From contig NW_006500340.1 in the NCBI RefSeq assembly GCF_000471905.2, positions 657,499 to 721,498 of the forward strand: 64,000 bases of DNA. Reading direction: 5' to 3'. A program made the translations under genes and the position numbers. The DNA is from Amborella trichopoda. Lineage: Eukaryota; Streptophyta; Magnoliopsida; Amborellales; Amborellaceae. Shown piece after piece: positions 11,501 to 22,751 of the stretch (positions are counted from its first letter, which is position 1; the number at the start of each line of letters is the position of its first letter). The notes beneath the pieces are model-generated. The model made no database searches, was not told the origin of the DNA, and saw nothing but the letters and a program-made list of their open reading frames with translations.

Positions 11501-14500
11501 AGATGAAGTTTTGGTTAAGGAAGAGGCCAATGCTGAAGTCTTTGGTCTCTTTGGTCAAAACAAACCAAAATTTAAAGCCATGGTTACCATTATTTAATCT
11601 CTCAAGAAAGGTAGGAATTTGATACCATATGAATTGAGAATGTTGGGTTACTAAAATAGGAAAGGTGGATCATGATGGGGTCTAAGGTGCAAGTGGTGTG
11701 ATTAAGGGCAGGCAAGAGGGATGAAAACAAGGGGAGGGACATGTAGTTTTTCTTTTTTTTTCCTAAAAAAGAGCTTCGTAATAATTGTTCTTTATGGGAG
11801 GGGTTTTAGGTGCAGGAGTAGTTGGGATTAGGAGCATCCATCATTGCGTAAAGTGAAGAAGATGTTGATCATTTTGTAGTGATCTAGGGTCAGTTTGGAT
11901 GTCAAATAAAAAAACCTTCACATGGAAAAAAATAGTTTTCATTCTTAATTAAGAAACATTGCTATCTTCTTTTATTATTATGCTGGACTGTTTGGATGGA
12001 GTGAACATACTAAAAGCAAAGTTGCATTCTGCCCTTACCAAAATTCTCTTGCCAATCCAAAAGGTTTTCCTATATCCCTCGCAGTAGTAAAAAATTTGCT
12101 TCCATGCAATAAGCAAACCTGCAACCCGAGCTTCTCCTTATTCATGAAGAGAAGGGGTTTCTCATGGGTGTGGTGTGAGAGAAAAGGCTCGCCTTTTGTA
12201 GAGAGAGAAAGGGCCTTGGCCTTACAAAGACGCTGCCTAGGGCTGCCATAGATGGGGAGAGAGAAAGAGAGGAGATGTGGTTACTGTGAGAACGAAGAAG
12301 TAGAAGGTGAGGAGATGGGGATCACAGAATAATAGGTTGAAAAATGGGAAGTGAAATGAGGCTTTTTTTTTTTTCAGTTATAGCTTCGAGCGGCTCAATT
12401 TTACTGCGAGAAAGAGCTTTGCAAAGTGTATATCCATCAGAAACTTGGGGTTACCCTGTTCTTTAGAGAGAGAACATATGATTTCTGATAAACCCATTTG
12501 TGAGAGTTTTTTGTTTTTCAGAAGAAAAGAAGTTAAACCCATCAAGGACAGTGTGGATTTTGTAGGGAGGATATCTTTGATTGTTTAGAAACGTGGGTGG
12601 AATTGAGTTTGTTCCGATGAATCGAGGTTTGATATGAGCTCTTGGAATGTTTCTCGTCTTCTAAATGATGTGTTTGAAGAGAGTCAGGATACTCGATTAT
12701 CTCTCTACATGTTTAGATGGCTTTACAAAGACGCCGCCTAGGGCTGCCATGGATGGGGCTTGAGTTCCTTTGGTTTTTTAGAGAGAGAAAATGAAAATGC
12801 TCTGTTTATTGAGAGAGAGAGAGAGTAGATTTGGGGTTTTTAAGGTTTCACGGAGTTGTGGGGTCACAGGTGAGGTTTGCATGGGGTGAGAGAGCCACTC
12901 TTTCATAAAAAAAAATTCAAGTCCGACTTAAAAAATTTTTACGATAACTTTTACCTTGACACTTCAGTATTTTTTATTTCAATCTAAAAATCTAACAAAA
13001 TCTTGAAAGTTGTGCAAACCGTTAAATCTCTTTCACAATATTTTCGGATTGCAATAAAAAAATATTGCAATTTTGGGTACATCCAAACTGGCACCTGATG
13101 ATTTTCTTTTATCAAGGTATACAAGTGTGATCTTGGTTCAAAGTTTCCTTCTTTGTACCAATGAACCATGTCAGCAAAATAAAATTAAAAAATGTGTGAT
13201 TACAAGAGACATCTTCATCCCCCAATCTCTGGCCAGCTGATTAGCCATATTGTTACCTTCTCTTCATACATGGTTAAAAATGGCCATGATATTGTTTGTA
13301 ATTTGAATGATTTCCGCAAAGAAATTGGAAAGATGCCAAGGGTAATCAGACTTTTTGCTGGCCCAAGTAGCTTGTCTAGAGCTCTAGGTAAGCAGCTTTG
13401 TGCAATCACCTGCCACTGGTTTTCAAAATCCAGGGTGGAATTACCCAATAACGTTTTGTTATATTTGCCCAAGATATTGTGGTGGCTTTTATCTTGTCAA
13501 ATATCCAGCTTGTGGAGTGCTGCTTTGAATTGAATTATTGATCATTCCTTTCACTCCAGATTACCCAAACAGGGGCAGCTATAGTTAGCCTCCACACAAA
13601 ATTGGAAGAGTTGGACTATACCATTGCAAAAGCAGATTTTGTATTGATTCAGGCATTGCCGCTGAAACCCATACAGGTGCAGCCCCTGGACCAAATATGA
13701 AGTATTAAGCCAAAGTTATTTATGGGGACTATACCATAGCAATAATGATAATAATCGCGATTGGGATCTTGAAAGTGGTTCCCTATATGCAATTATTGGT
13801 GGAGGGGCTTTCAAGAAAATAGGGTGCGATTGGTGATACATTGAATTTTATTGTATGACAGGGTTTTCTAGGAGGATTCCATAAAGGAGGCAATGTTAGG
13901 TCAATTCCTTATAATGGGGAAAGGAGGGAGTCTGACTTGATATGTTTTTCAATGAGATTTTGTATGATTGTGTAGAGGCCATAAATAAAGGAGGCTGTGA
14001 TAGGTGATTCACATTTTTTAGGGGGGTTGGAGTACTTATTGTTTCATCACTATTCTTGTAAAGGCTGTAGGTCTCATTTTGAAGTATCATATGGTCTATT
14101 TGTTTTTGTAGTTAGGCAGATAGGTACGGATGATGCATAGGCTTCTCAATTGTATGAACTATGAAGTCATCTGTTTGGAATGGAGCATGATAGTCTTGTA
14201 GTAAAAAGCAGGAGGGATGAGCACACTGGATTTTTGCCTACACGATTGATATGGCCCCGTTTACATCAAACATGAAGACAAGAGGATTTTCCTAGTTCTT
14301 CCATGTCAATTTTGTTTTTTTTTTTAATGAAGTCAATGAATTAATGTTATGTTTTCATCCACCTATCAAAGAAGGAAAGTTTCAAAGAGATATAGCTTGT
14401 GTATATTCAGTGAGTTAAATTTGTGCAAGAATTGGTCGTACTTCGGGAAGGTGTGCTCATTTGAATTCGAGTTGTATATTACAAATATATTTTCGATCAA

Positions 14501-17500
14501 TACAAACTTCACTTGTGGTGCCTGTACTTGTGCTCCTATAATCATTTTGTGCTGGTTTTGTTTTCTGAACTACATTTCTTATGCAAATAAGCAATAATGA
14601 ATAAATTGTTTTAGCTTGGGCTTTTATTCATTCTATCACGTTATGACCAATGCTGTGTGTTTGGTTAATCTTAGCCGGCAGTTGTGTTTGTTTCTATTTC
14701 ATTTCAAGTATCTGTCCTGCAAATCAAACAAACTTGCTTTGGCCATTGCTTGAACCTTGTGATTAATGCTAGAAACTGAAGTGTTAGTATTTGGTATTGA
14801 GGTTTTGCAAACTTCTTTTTACAAGTATTTTGATCTTTTATGGTCTACTTTGTGGGAATACAGCTGAGAAATTTGGTTTGGGCTACATCAAAACATGATG
14901 TGTATCTCATGTCAACCTATTCATTGCTTCACTGGTCATCGTTATCCTGTAATACAACAGAAGTTCTTGATGTTTCAGGACATGTGGCTCCATGCGAGGT
15001 GCCTTTACCCATTTCCTTTCTGTTTTTTCATTTTTTTCTCCTGATCAATATTCCTTTTATGCTTATTGCCTGCTATCCTCTATCAACCTTTATAAAGGTT
15101 GGGTTCTTTTGGCTTTTTTTTTTGGTCAGCAACTGAGGTTATTTGTTATGGCAGAAACACCCGGGAAGTTTACTGGAAGGATTCACTCAAACTCAAGTCA
15201 GCACACTGGCAGTCAAAGATAACCTACTTGTAGCTGGTGGCTTTCAGGGAGAACTTATTTGTAAGGTAATTAAAGTTTTCTCAGAGCTTGCTTTTTAGAA
15301 TTCTCCATTGTTGTTTATTCATGGAAACACTCATAGGCATGTGCAAGTACATACAAACACGTACCCATGTGCATTTAAATTTCTAAATGCATGTGATATT
15401 GCATCAATCAAATCTTGAATTGTAAAATACATGCTCTCCAACACCAATCACAGGATTGCTTCTTTTCTTCAGCTTTCAAGATTTCCTGGGTTCTTGAGCA
15501 TTTAAATGCATCGGTTCCCGTCTACTGATGGTTTAGATTTCCAATTTTTAATGCTTGTATGGTATAGAGATTTTGGTCTCTTTTCTAACTTTGGACCATA
15601 GGATTGGAACTCCAGATGTCATGTTATTTTAAAAGGAGCATGCCTGCTTCTTTTTTTAGTTCTATTGCATTAGTTGAAAGGCGTTTGTAGTATCAGAATT
15701 TGTGAATCTTGATGTTTTTTTATGATTAGTAACTGCAATTCATTGAAGTAGATGGAAAAATAGAGAACGTGCATAACAATTATAGATTCCTTAAGCATGG
15801 GAGGCTAAAGCTAAGGAATTGCCAAGGGTGAGGGCTATCAGGTTGTTGGCCTTCTGCCTGAAGTTTCATATTAGGATTGCTACTTAGAATATGATTCAAA
15901 CAGCATCTCACAGATGTATCTGTCATGTATGTTCCCTGTTGAATTTCAGTATTTGGATAGGCCTGGAGTTAGCTTCTGTTCCAGGACAACATATGACGAG
16001 AACGCCATCACGAATGCAGTTGAGATATATACCACTTCAAGGTATATGGTCTGTCTACCTGTTTAACTGATCTAGATCAATGATAAATGAGAACTAGTTT
16101 GACCCGATATTTCGTTTCAGTGGTTCTATTCATTTCATGGCCTCAAACAATGACTGTGGAGTTAGGGATTTTGATATGGAAAGGTTTCAACTTTGCAATC
16201 ACTTCCGCTTTTCATGGCCGGTGAATGTAAGTTCTTCGTTTTCTATGGTTGTACTGGTTTTGTTATTTCCAGTTAGTTATTGGCCTGTCGACACTTTTTC
16301 CTTTTGGTTTTGGTAATGAAGCTGTGACTTTACTTGGCAGCATACGTCACTTAGTCCAGATGGAAAGCTTATCGTTGTTGTTGGAGATCATCCTGATGGA
16401 ATATTGGCAGATTCTCAAACTGGAAAGGTAGCCCAATTTTGTATAACTTGCACCTGGTTATTTTTTAGTATAATTGAGACAGTGTGTGAAAATACTTCTG
16501 TGTTGCACCTGGTTATTTTTTAGTATAATTGAGACGAGTGAAAATACCTGACATGACATGAAAGAGCAACTGAAGCAATGTGCCAAATCTACATAGAGCA
16601 CACCCTTGACATGACATGATGCCCATTGGTCTGCCATTCCATGGATCTGTTCGTCTCCAGTTTCATGTTTGGACATAGAAGGTGCTTTCGTTTCATGATT
16701 ACCGATGATACTATTATCCTACAAGATCAGAAGAAAGTCAGAAATTGGCTTGGAGAGTGCCTAGTGCATATGTTTTAGGAAATGAGTTTTTTTTTTTTAA
16801 TTTAATTTAATTTTGATAAGGAACAAACAGGAAAGGATTACATGAAGCTAGATCCATACGAGAAATATGTCTAAAACTGGATTTTAATGATCTCTCTGGT
16901 TATTAGGAATCATGTAAAGCTAGGCACTGTACTGTATAATGTATGTAAGTTGGTAATAATGGGACCTTTTCATGCATTCAGAAAGGGGAGCCATGAATCC
17001 AAGGACTAGATTGTCTCATCCCTGTAGGGTAGAAATTTGGTAAAAAAGAAATGTGAAAGTCGAAAATTAGGAGAGAACAAACTAATTTAAAATTTAACCA
17101 AAATCGTTTTAGCTCCATGGCTGCCTTATTTTACTATCTAGATGGTTTGTTCAGTGAAACTGTGAGATTCAGTTTCATTCTTCAAGGCTCGAAAGTAGAA
17201 AAGAAGAATACGTCGTATCCATTGTATTTACTCTCTCTCTCTCTCACTGTGTGTTAATAGTTTACTTTCTATATTCACGTGGTGGATAAAAACATGTACT
17301 TTAAAAGACTGATCTCTCTCTCTCCTGCGCACGCGCAGACAATCATACCCCTTTTGGGCCACCTCGACTACTCATTTGCGTCAGCATGGCACCCTGATGG
17401 CCGGATCTTTGCAACTGGGAACCAGGACAAGACCTGTCGGGTATGGGACATCAGAAACCTCTCCTCCTCTCTCGCTGTTCTCAAGGGCAACTTGGGTGCG

Positions 17501-17749
17501 GTGAGGTCTATTCGGTTCACAACCGATGGCCGGTTCATGGCCATGGCTGAACCTGCTGATTTCGTTCACATATATGACACAAAGAGCAACTACAGCAAGC
17601 AACAAGAGATCGATTTTTTTGGAGAGATTTCAGGCATGTCCTTCAGCCCAGATACTGAGGCCTTATTCATTGGGGTTTGGGACCGAACTTATGGGAGTTT
17701 GCTTCAATATCGACGTAACCGAAACCTCCACTATCTCGACTGTTTCTGA
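8576..17749 (+). CDS. WD40-repeat protein of the plant C2A9.03-like family
   Basis: Nine coding exons read through in frame: 8576-8713, 9411-9578, 9678-9764, 14864-14998, 15155-15265, 15950-16041, 16121-16226, 16341-16427 and 17339-17749. They give 444 residues plus stop, and all introns are GT-AG. Residues 8-45 are strongly acidic (Asp/Glu runs). A conserved plant-family block follows (IPWERLNITREKYR; WHNTRSVKSTILHFQ). The last exon carries the clearest WD repeat (GH at 315-316, closing WD at 344-345), then two weaker blades ending NLHYLDCF. The family resembles Arabidopsis At1g55680/At3g13340 and the yeast-type protein C2A9.03; its biochemical role is not established, and a beta-propeller scaffold is inferred from the fold. 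The start is the first ATG after the leader intron and opens the conserved MSQYRGDE. PSAG lies 2.9 kb downstream on the same strand. An AATAAA at 17786-17791 may be the poly(A) signal. Confidence 0.95.
10227..10727 (+). mobile_element. Non-autonomous hAT element, copy 1 (8-bp TSD)
   Basis: The element begins CAGTGTTCGTAAAATC and ends in the inverse of CATTGTTAGAAAAACC. It is flanked by 8-bp target duplications ATGTACAA (10219-10226) and GTGTACAA (10728-10735), with one mismatch. The subterminal regions are rich in AACCGG motifs and the core is AT-rich. A second copy lies inverted at 51090-51621. The 8-bp duplication and CA-TG ends are the hAT signature; no transposase is encoded. Confidence 0.88.
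11886..13096. mobile_element. 1.2 kb inverted-repeat element, probably a non-autonomous DNA transposon
   Basis: The left end AGGGTCAGTTTGGATGT is matched by the right end read in reverse, AGGTGCCAGTTTGGATGT. Candidate 8-bp flanks (AGTGATCT and GATGATTT) agree at only five positions, so the target duplication is weak. Inside are GA-rich stretches and a repeated phrase, near 12222 and 12723, containing GCCTAGGGCTGCCAT. No coding capacity is seen. Confidence 0.6.
13180..13720 (-). mobile_element. L1-type LINE 3' fragment (RNase H region), antisense in WD40 intron 4
   Basis: On the minus strand, frameshifted pieces match the end of a plant L1 polyprotein: a tryptophan-rich linker (VWVIWSERN) at about 13590-13620, then a degraded RNase H domain ending REGNNMANQLARDWG at about 13200-13245. 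Stops and frameshifts interrupt it, so it is dead. Its upstream boundary is uncertain. Confidence 0.7.
16448..16550. repeat. 55-bp tandem duplication in WD40 intron 9
   Basis: The phrase TTGCACCTGGTTATTTTTTA and its continuation occur at 16448 and again at 16503, a period of 55 bases. It lies just after exon 9, within the 911-base last intron. Confidence 0.75.
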
Positions 17750-18206
17750 GGTATTCATCCTATTGTGAACTTCTCTATATACAAAAATAAACTGAGATGC
17801 TGGTTTTTCACCACTCATGTTTTTTCTTTCTTTTTTCGCTTACCTTTTTTCCTTTTCTTTCTTTTGTCTCCTAAGATATGTAAAAAAGGGGGAATGTACA
17901 GAGTAGAAAAGGGTAGGCATGGGTGAAAATGGTGGTGGGGGAGAGGGGGGAAGTGAAAGGGGGTTTGTAATTTGTATTAGGTGGTGCACATTTTTTCCAC
18001 GCAGTTAATGGCGCCAGTGGTTTTGTATGTTGCAAACTCTTGAAACTCTTTCTCTCTCTAGTCAAGTCAGGCTAAGTGCTTGTCGCTTGAATGTGATGGA
18101 CTTGCTGAGGTTCAGTGAGGCGCTTATAAAATGTTCAATTTGTTCTGGTTTATGCATCTCTCTCCTGTGCCGCCCAAAAAGAACTCTTTTGTAAGCAGAC
18201 AAAGCT

Positions 18207-18415
18207 CTCTCTCTCTCTCTCTCTCTCTCNCTCTCTCTCTCTCTACTACTACGTACGTAACTACGTAACTACGTACGTAACTACTAACGTACACGTACGT
18301 ACGTAACGTAACGTAACGTAACGTANNNNNNNNNNNNNNNNNNNNCTACGTACTACTACTACTCTACTCGTACTCTACTCTCTACTCTCTACTCCTCTAC
18401 TACTACTCTCTACTC

Positions 18416-18508
<93 letters not shown>
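18207..18508. repeat. Low-complexity block with an assembly gap
   Basis: (CT)n with one ambiguous base at 18230 passes into ACGTA and CTA-type short repeats, then a run of 20 N at 18326-18345, then TACTACTCTAC variants and about 95 bases of pure (CT)n. The gap and the shifting short motifs suggest the true length and sequence are not resolved. Confidence 0.9.
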
Positions 18509-18511
<3 letters not shown>

Positions 18512-18613
18512 AACCCCTAAAAGAAGGAAAGAAAGGAATTTGAAGATATTGCATGAAGATATCCTAGGTACATAACTTTTCAAAAAAAGAAGAAAAAGAA
18601 AGAGGAATCCAAG

Positions 18614-18765
18614 AAGGGGTGGCAATGGACCAGGCCGGGTTCAGGTCGGGGTCCAAATCTTGGGCCTGAACACTATATGATTCTGGGTCTGGGTCTATAA
18701 TATTTTTTTTTGGGTCTGGGTCTGGATCTGGGTCCAGGTCTGGTCCCTTCCGGTTGCCATCCCTA
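18614..18765. mobile_element. Short hAT-like MITE with hexamer core and 8-bp TSD
   Basis: The ends AAGGGGTGGCAA and, in reverse from the right, TAGGGATGGCAA are inverted. The flanks AATCCAAG (18606-18613) and AATCCTAG (18766-18773) match at seven of eight. The core is a degenerate (GGGTCT)n array. The Asp-Pro-rich open frame on the minus strand is only a translation of that array. Confidence 0.75.
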
Positions 18766-19289
18766 AATCCTAGGAACAAGGTGTCGTGGTGCCTCAAATT
18801 GGACTAGGCATGTCATGAATGAATTACTTGCTTCAAGTCCACAGCACGACTGGAAGGCAATCAGTCTTATAACCTTGAGTTTAACATTTGTTGTATTTGA
18901 TTTATTAATTCGAAAGGTGGAATTGTGCATGCTCAGTTCCATTGCTCTTTTGACTGGATCTTAGATTCTTTTCATAAAGATAAATAATTCGAATTATTTT
19001 CAAAATTAGTATCATCGTCGTAATTTGTTAGGATTCATGACCTTTGATGAGTTTTTATTTGTGGGAAATAATAATATGGACGTTAATAGGAAGTTTTTAA
19101 GTCCTTTGCACACCTCCAAAATGGTTTTTAAAGTCTTGGGGGAGCACCTTTGGTATAGGGGACCAAATTTCTTTTTGAATAATTGTGTTTTAATTTCAAT
19201 CATTATATTTAGAATTGGCTCCAAGGCAAATAAACTTTTTATTATCATTTTAGTAGAACACTGGTTAGGAGAAGAGACGATTTGGTTCA

Positions 19290-19470
19290 AGTGAAGGTTT
19301 TAAGAGGGTTAGGGGAGGATCCAAAAAGACATGGATGAAAGTAATGCGAAGAGATATGATGATTTATAGTCTCACTGACTATGTGACTTTTTGTAAAAGT
19401 AGAATCACAAAATAAGATTTTTGTAGTGAACTTCAAATAAATGGGATACGTCTCGTATGATGATGATTAT
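19290..19470 (+). mobile_element. Possible LINE (RTE-like) 3' tail remnant
   Basis: A degraded frame resembles the RTE C-terminus (a GEDPKRHG piece, then IVSLTM), and the end is followed by the GATGATGATTATGATGATC tail typical of RTE 3' ends. It is short, so the call is tentative. Confidence 0.4.
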
Positions 19471-20433
19471 GATGATCTCCGTATAATTAAAATAAGTTCC
19501 AAGGCACCACACTAGTCAAGGAAAGCAAGTATTTCATTTTCTAATGCAATTCTAGGCAGGTTTTTCAGCGGAGAGGAGGTAGTAAATACATGCCAATACA
19601 AGTTTCGCGTGTAAAAAAAACCCGATGATATGCATTGACTTCAATAACCACAGACAATGTCATGAGATCCGATAAGGAGGCAGCTTGACTTGCAACGAAA
19701 TAAGAATTCAACACCGTGTCTGTTCTTTGTTCAATTTAAGACTAGGTTTTGAGGGTCTGGCCGGGTCGAGTTAGTCGGTTGAGTTTGAGTCGACTTAGTT
19801 CAGGCTTGCACAAAACCAAGACAGGCCCAAAAACTGGGAATTCACAATCGAAACCTCGAAACAGTCTCTAGACAATGAATTTTAATCTAGGGTCTGGAAC
19901 CTCGAAACAATCTCTAGACAATGAATTTCATTCTGGGGATTGAGTTGAGGTTTTAGAACTTAGACCACTTGGCTTGTGTCAGTGTAGAAGCAAAGTGGTC
20001 TAAAGTTCTAGACATTGGACCAATAACAAAACTGGGAATTCACAATCGGACCGTGTGGCTTCCACAATGTTCATACAAGTTGAGCAGTCTGGTATCTAGA
20101 GCCTTAGACTGATCCTTACACTTTAAAAAAAATTTAAAAAAAAAAAAGAAAAGCAGTCTAATGTTTGCAACATAAGACTGAGGAACACAATTGAAAAGAG
20201 AAAACCAAGTTAAACTGTTTGGAGCATCAGACCGGTGGACCTTCTTGTAAATTTCTATAAATTTTGGACCTCCGTGTGATTACCATATTTAAATATGGCA
20301 GAGGCTTAAAATTTCCTTTGGTTGACAATACACTAGCTTCTCTCATTCTAAATTATCCTTTTCTATTTTCTTTTTGAAAAAGAACCACATAGAATATATC
20401 AAGCAAGCCCTTTCAAGCATTTGTGGTCTGAAT

Positions 20434-20442
20434 CCCTTATCC
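20434..20442 (-). promoter_or_regulatory. Candidate I-box upstream of PSAG
   Basis: CCCTTATCC is the reverse of GGATAAGGG and contains the light-response I-box core GATAAG. It lies about 200 bases before the PSAG start codon, with a CCAAT motif at 20451-20455. I-boxes are common in promoters of nuclear photosynthesis genes. This is a motif match only. Confidence 0.4.
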
Positions 20443-20638
20443 ATAACTAACCAATCAAATCCATCCAAGCCACCCTCAAAATCCATTCTCATATTCACAA
20501 AGACCCCCCAAAAAAGAGAAGAATAAGATACAGAAATCCAATTGTTTTACTTCTTCAAACCCACCCCCCACCATTCAATTCATATAGGCCCTCTCTAAAT
20601 TTTCCTCCATTTTCACAGCTAAAACAACCTCTAAAACC

Positions 20639-21133
20639 ATGGCAACCACCTTGTTCACTACACCCACCCTCTCACCCCCCCTCCAAAAACACCCCCAAAT
20701 CTCCCCCAATTTCAATCTCTTCCAAGGCCTGCGCCCCCTTAAACCTCTAAACTCCTTCCACTTACTAGCTAAAATCTCATCCAAAACCCAACCCAAATCT
20801 AGAAGTCCCTCTAAATTTGGCCCAAAAGCTGAGTTGAACGCATCTTTGGTAATAAGCCTCAGCACTGGCTTGTCCTTGTTCTTGGGTAGGTTTGTTTTCT
20901 TGAATTTTCAAAGAGAAAATGTTGCCAAGCAAGGTTTGCCAGAGCAAAATGGGGTGACCCACTTTGAGGCAGGTGATGATAGAGCTAAGGAGTATGTTGG
21001 ATTGTTGAAATCAAATGACCCTGCTGGTTTCAATATTGTTGATGTCCTGGCATGGGGATCAATTGGCCATATTGTGGCTTACTACATATTGGCCACCACT
21101 AGCAATGGCTATGACCCAAGCTTCTTTGGTTGA
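20639..21133 (+). CDS. Photosystem I reaction centre subunit V (PsaG), chloroplast precursor
   Basis: This single-exon gene encodes 164 residues. Residues 1-64 form a Ser/Thr/Pro/Lys-rich chloroplast transit peptide. The mature 100-residue protein starts at about Glu65 ([14 protein letters not shown]). Two membrane helices are visible, about 70-90 and 132-152, joined by a charged loop (QRENVAKQ...[10 protein letters not shown]), and the C-terminus is the family hallmark [10 protein letters not shown]. PsaG is a thylakoid membrane subunit of photosystem I that helps stabilise the complex at its periphery; this is family knowledge. The length and domain order are normal. The ATG lies in the good plant context AAACCATGGCAACC. 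A (CT)n tract in the 3' region (about 21196-21231) is the only oddity. Confidence 0.98.
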   Translation: MATTLFTTPTLSPPLQKHPQISPNFNLFQGLRPLKPLNSFHLLAKISSKTQPKSRSPSKFGPKAELNASLVISLSTGLSLFLGRFVFLNFQRENVAKQGLPEQNGVTHFEAGDDRAKEYVGLLKSNDPAGFNIVDVLAWGSIGHIVAYYILATTSNGYDPSFFG

Positions 21134-21193
21134 GGTGGGAGATGGATGTTGTAGATCGATCTGTTCGAACGTGTAGCAAATGTTATGTACAGA

Positions 21194-21232
<39 letters not shown>

Positions 21233-21624
21233 ATTTGTTCTTTTTCCATGATATGATTGTCTTCTAAGTTTTAACAAGTACTGGTAATTTGATAAGGTAT
21301 CTTTCTTGTTCATGTATTTCTTTTGGATGAAGCATGGCCAAGGATAACCATGTTTTCTTTTCAAATGTTGATGTGGCTTTCTTTTAATTTTTGTTCTTTC
21401 TAAATGATTATTATGGCTTTTGGTTAATCTGGCTGATTTGCTGAAAGCTGTTGGTACTCTCTCCATCTCTCATTAGGCTGCTTGTGCTGATGGCTCTCTC
21501 TCTCGCTCCAGGCATGCACGGAGCTCGAGTGATATTCCTTTTTTATAGGTGGATTGATTTGAGGTTTTATGTTTAGTTTATATAGTTTGTAGTAGTACTG
21601 CATGAAAAATAAATCTAAGGGATT

Positions 21625-21843
21625 GCATATAATGAGATCATTTAACATTGATACAAGGAGATTATAATTATTTATAGCCATTCAATGTGAAATCTGATAG
21701 TTTGGATGTATCACAAAGAAAAAATTTCTATTGAAATTTGAGCTTGATCAATGGAATAAATGCCAATGGAATAAATGCCAGGCAATCAATTTCACATCCA
21801 ATGATCAAGATTACTTGTGAAGGTAAATAGTCTCATTATATAC
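21625..21843. mobile_element. MITE, ATGAGACCATTTACCTT family, copy 1
   Basis: The left end GCATATAATGAGATCATTTA pairs with the right end TAGTCTCATTATATAC. The body includes TTCAATGTGAAATCTGATAG and TTGAGCTTGATCAATGG, shared with the copies at 31345-31546 and 37405-37625. Confidence 0.65.
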
Positions 21844-22713
21844 TTTTCGATAAATCAATTGGGAAAAAAATGTAAAAGGGAAAAACATCAGCAGTCGTGA
21901 CATTTGCTAACATAACAGAGAGGAAGCCCAAGCCAAAAAGAAACTCTGCCAAAAAAAGAAGAAAAAAAAAAAAAAAAAAAGAAAGGTGTAAAGAAGATGA
22001 AAGAAAATAAAATTAAGAAGGTCCCTCTCAAATGAATGCATCTCACCATGGATGTGAGAGTGAGAGAGAGAACGAAATCTCATACCACTGAATTCCATTG
22101 CAAGTCTTTGAGAAAAAAGCGATTGTATTCAGAAACACATACCCTCCATTTGAGAGAGAGAGAGAGATGTTGCAACTCCTCACTTCTCGTAGCAAATAAA
22201 TCTCTTTTCTTTTTTAATGCCACGTATAGATTTTCATTTGGTAATAAAATTAATATTGAGTGCGCAATACAAATTTTGTGTGATAACTTACAAATATCTA
22301 GACCCTTGTAACAATGAGGGAGAATCTCTTCTTGACCAAACAGCCTGCTACTATCAGTGTAAGCCTTTTCTGAATCTTCAGGCTTCAGCTTTATCTGCTG
22401 AACATTCTGATATCGGGGCCGAATTGGTCAGTATGTACCCTTGTAAACAGTCTCCAATCACTTCACCAAATCCCAGCAAGGCCCAGGTTTCCTAGAAGCT
22501 TCTGTCAAAATTCAAACTTGAAAAAGCCCTCCCATGATGGCCCAAGGACTTGAATGGATGACATCAAATATTTTACTCTCGTAGTTGTGTGGCACGTACC
22601 TTGAGAGGATTAGAGGGAGAAAATAGCAAAGAAAATAGCCTTTCTTGGAAAGGCAAGGAAGACACTGCTTATGTTTTGAGGCGAACTAGGTAATGCCTAG
22701 AGCACAAGTATAA

Positions 22714-22751
<38 letters not shown>

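Larger units (their letters stand above)
9765..14863 (+). other. Intron 4 of the WD40 gene (5.1 kb)
   Basis: This intron runs from GTAATGAG to ACAG. It is several times longer than the other coding introns of the gene, mainly because of insertions: a 501-base hAT MITE (10227-10727), a 1.2 kb inverted-repeat element (11886-13096) and an antisense L1 fragment (about 13180-13720). The stretches 10736-11885 and 13720-14863 hold no gene I can recognise. Confidence 0.8.
17750..20430. other. WD40 3'UTR and WD40-PSAG intergenic region
   Basis: The 3'UTR probably runs from the stop codon to somewhere before 18160. After it come low-complexity tracts and a gap (18207-18508), a 152-base hAT MITE, a possible LINE tail (19290-19470) and short direct repeats near 19830-20050 (one unit CTCGAAACA...CTCTAGACAATG repeated 46 bases apart). 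No gene is seen. Confidence 0.65.

Noticed and set aside
11412-11597. Short plus-strand frame with EANELQDEVLVKEEANAEVF
   Set aside because: It is charged and protein-like but short, isolated in WD40 intron 4, and bounded by stops with no splice sites linking it to the neighbouring exons. I could not name a family.
13192-13533. 113-codon plus-strand frame
   Set aside because: It is the opposite strand of an L1 RNase H fragment that reads on the minus strand.
18416-18625. Minus-strand frame of Arg-Glu repeats
   Set aside because: It is a simple translation of a (CT)n tract.
18564-18797. Minus-strand open frame rich in Asp-Pro repeats
   Set aside because: It is the translation of a degenerate (GGGTCT)n core inside a 152-base hAT-like MITE with its own target duplication.
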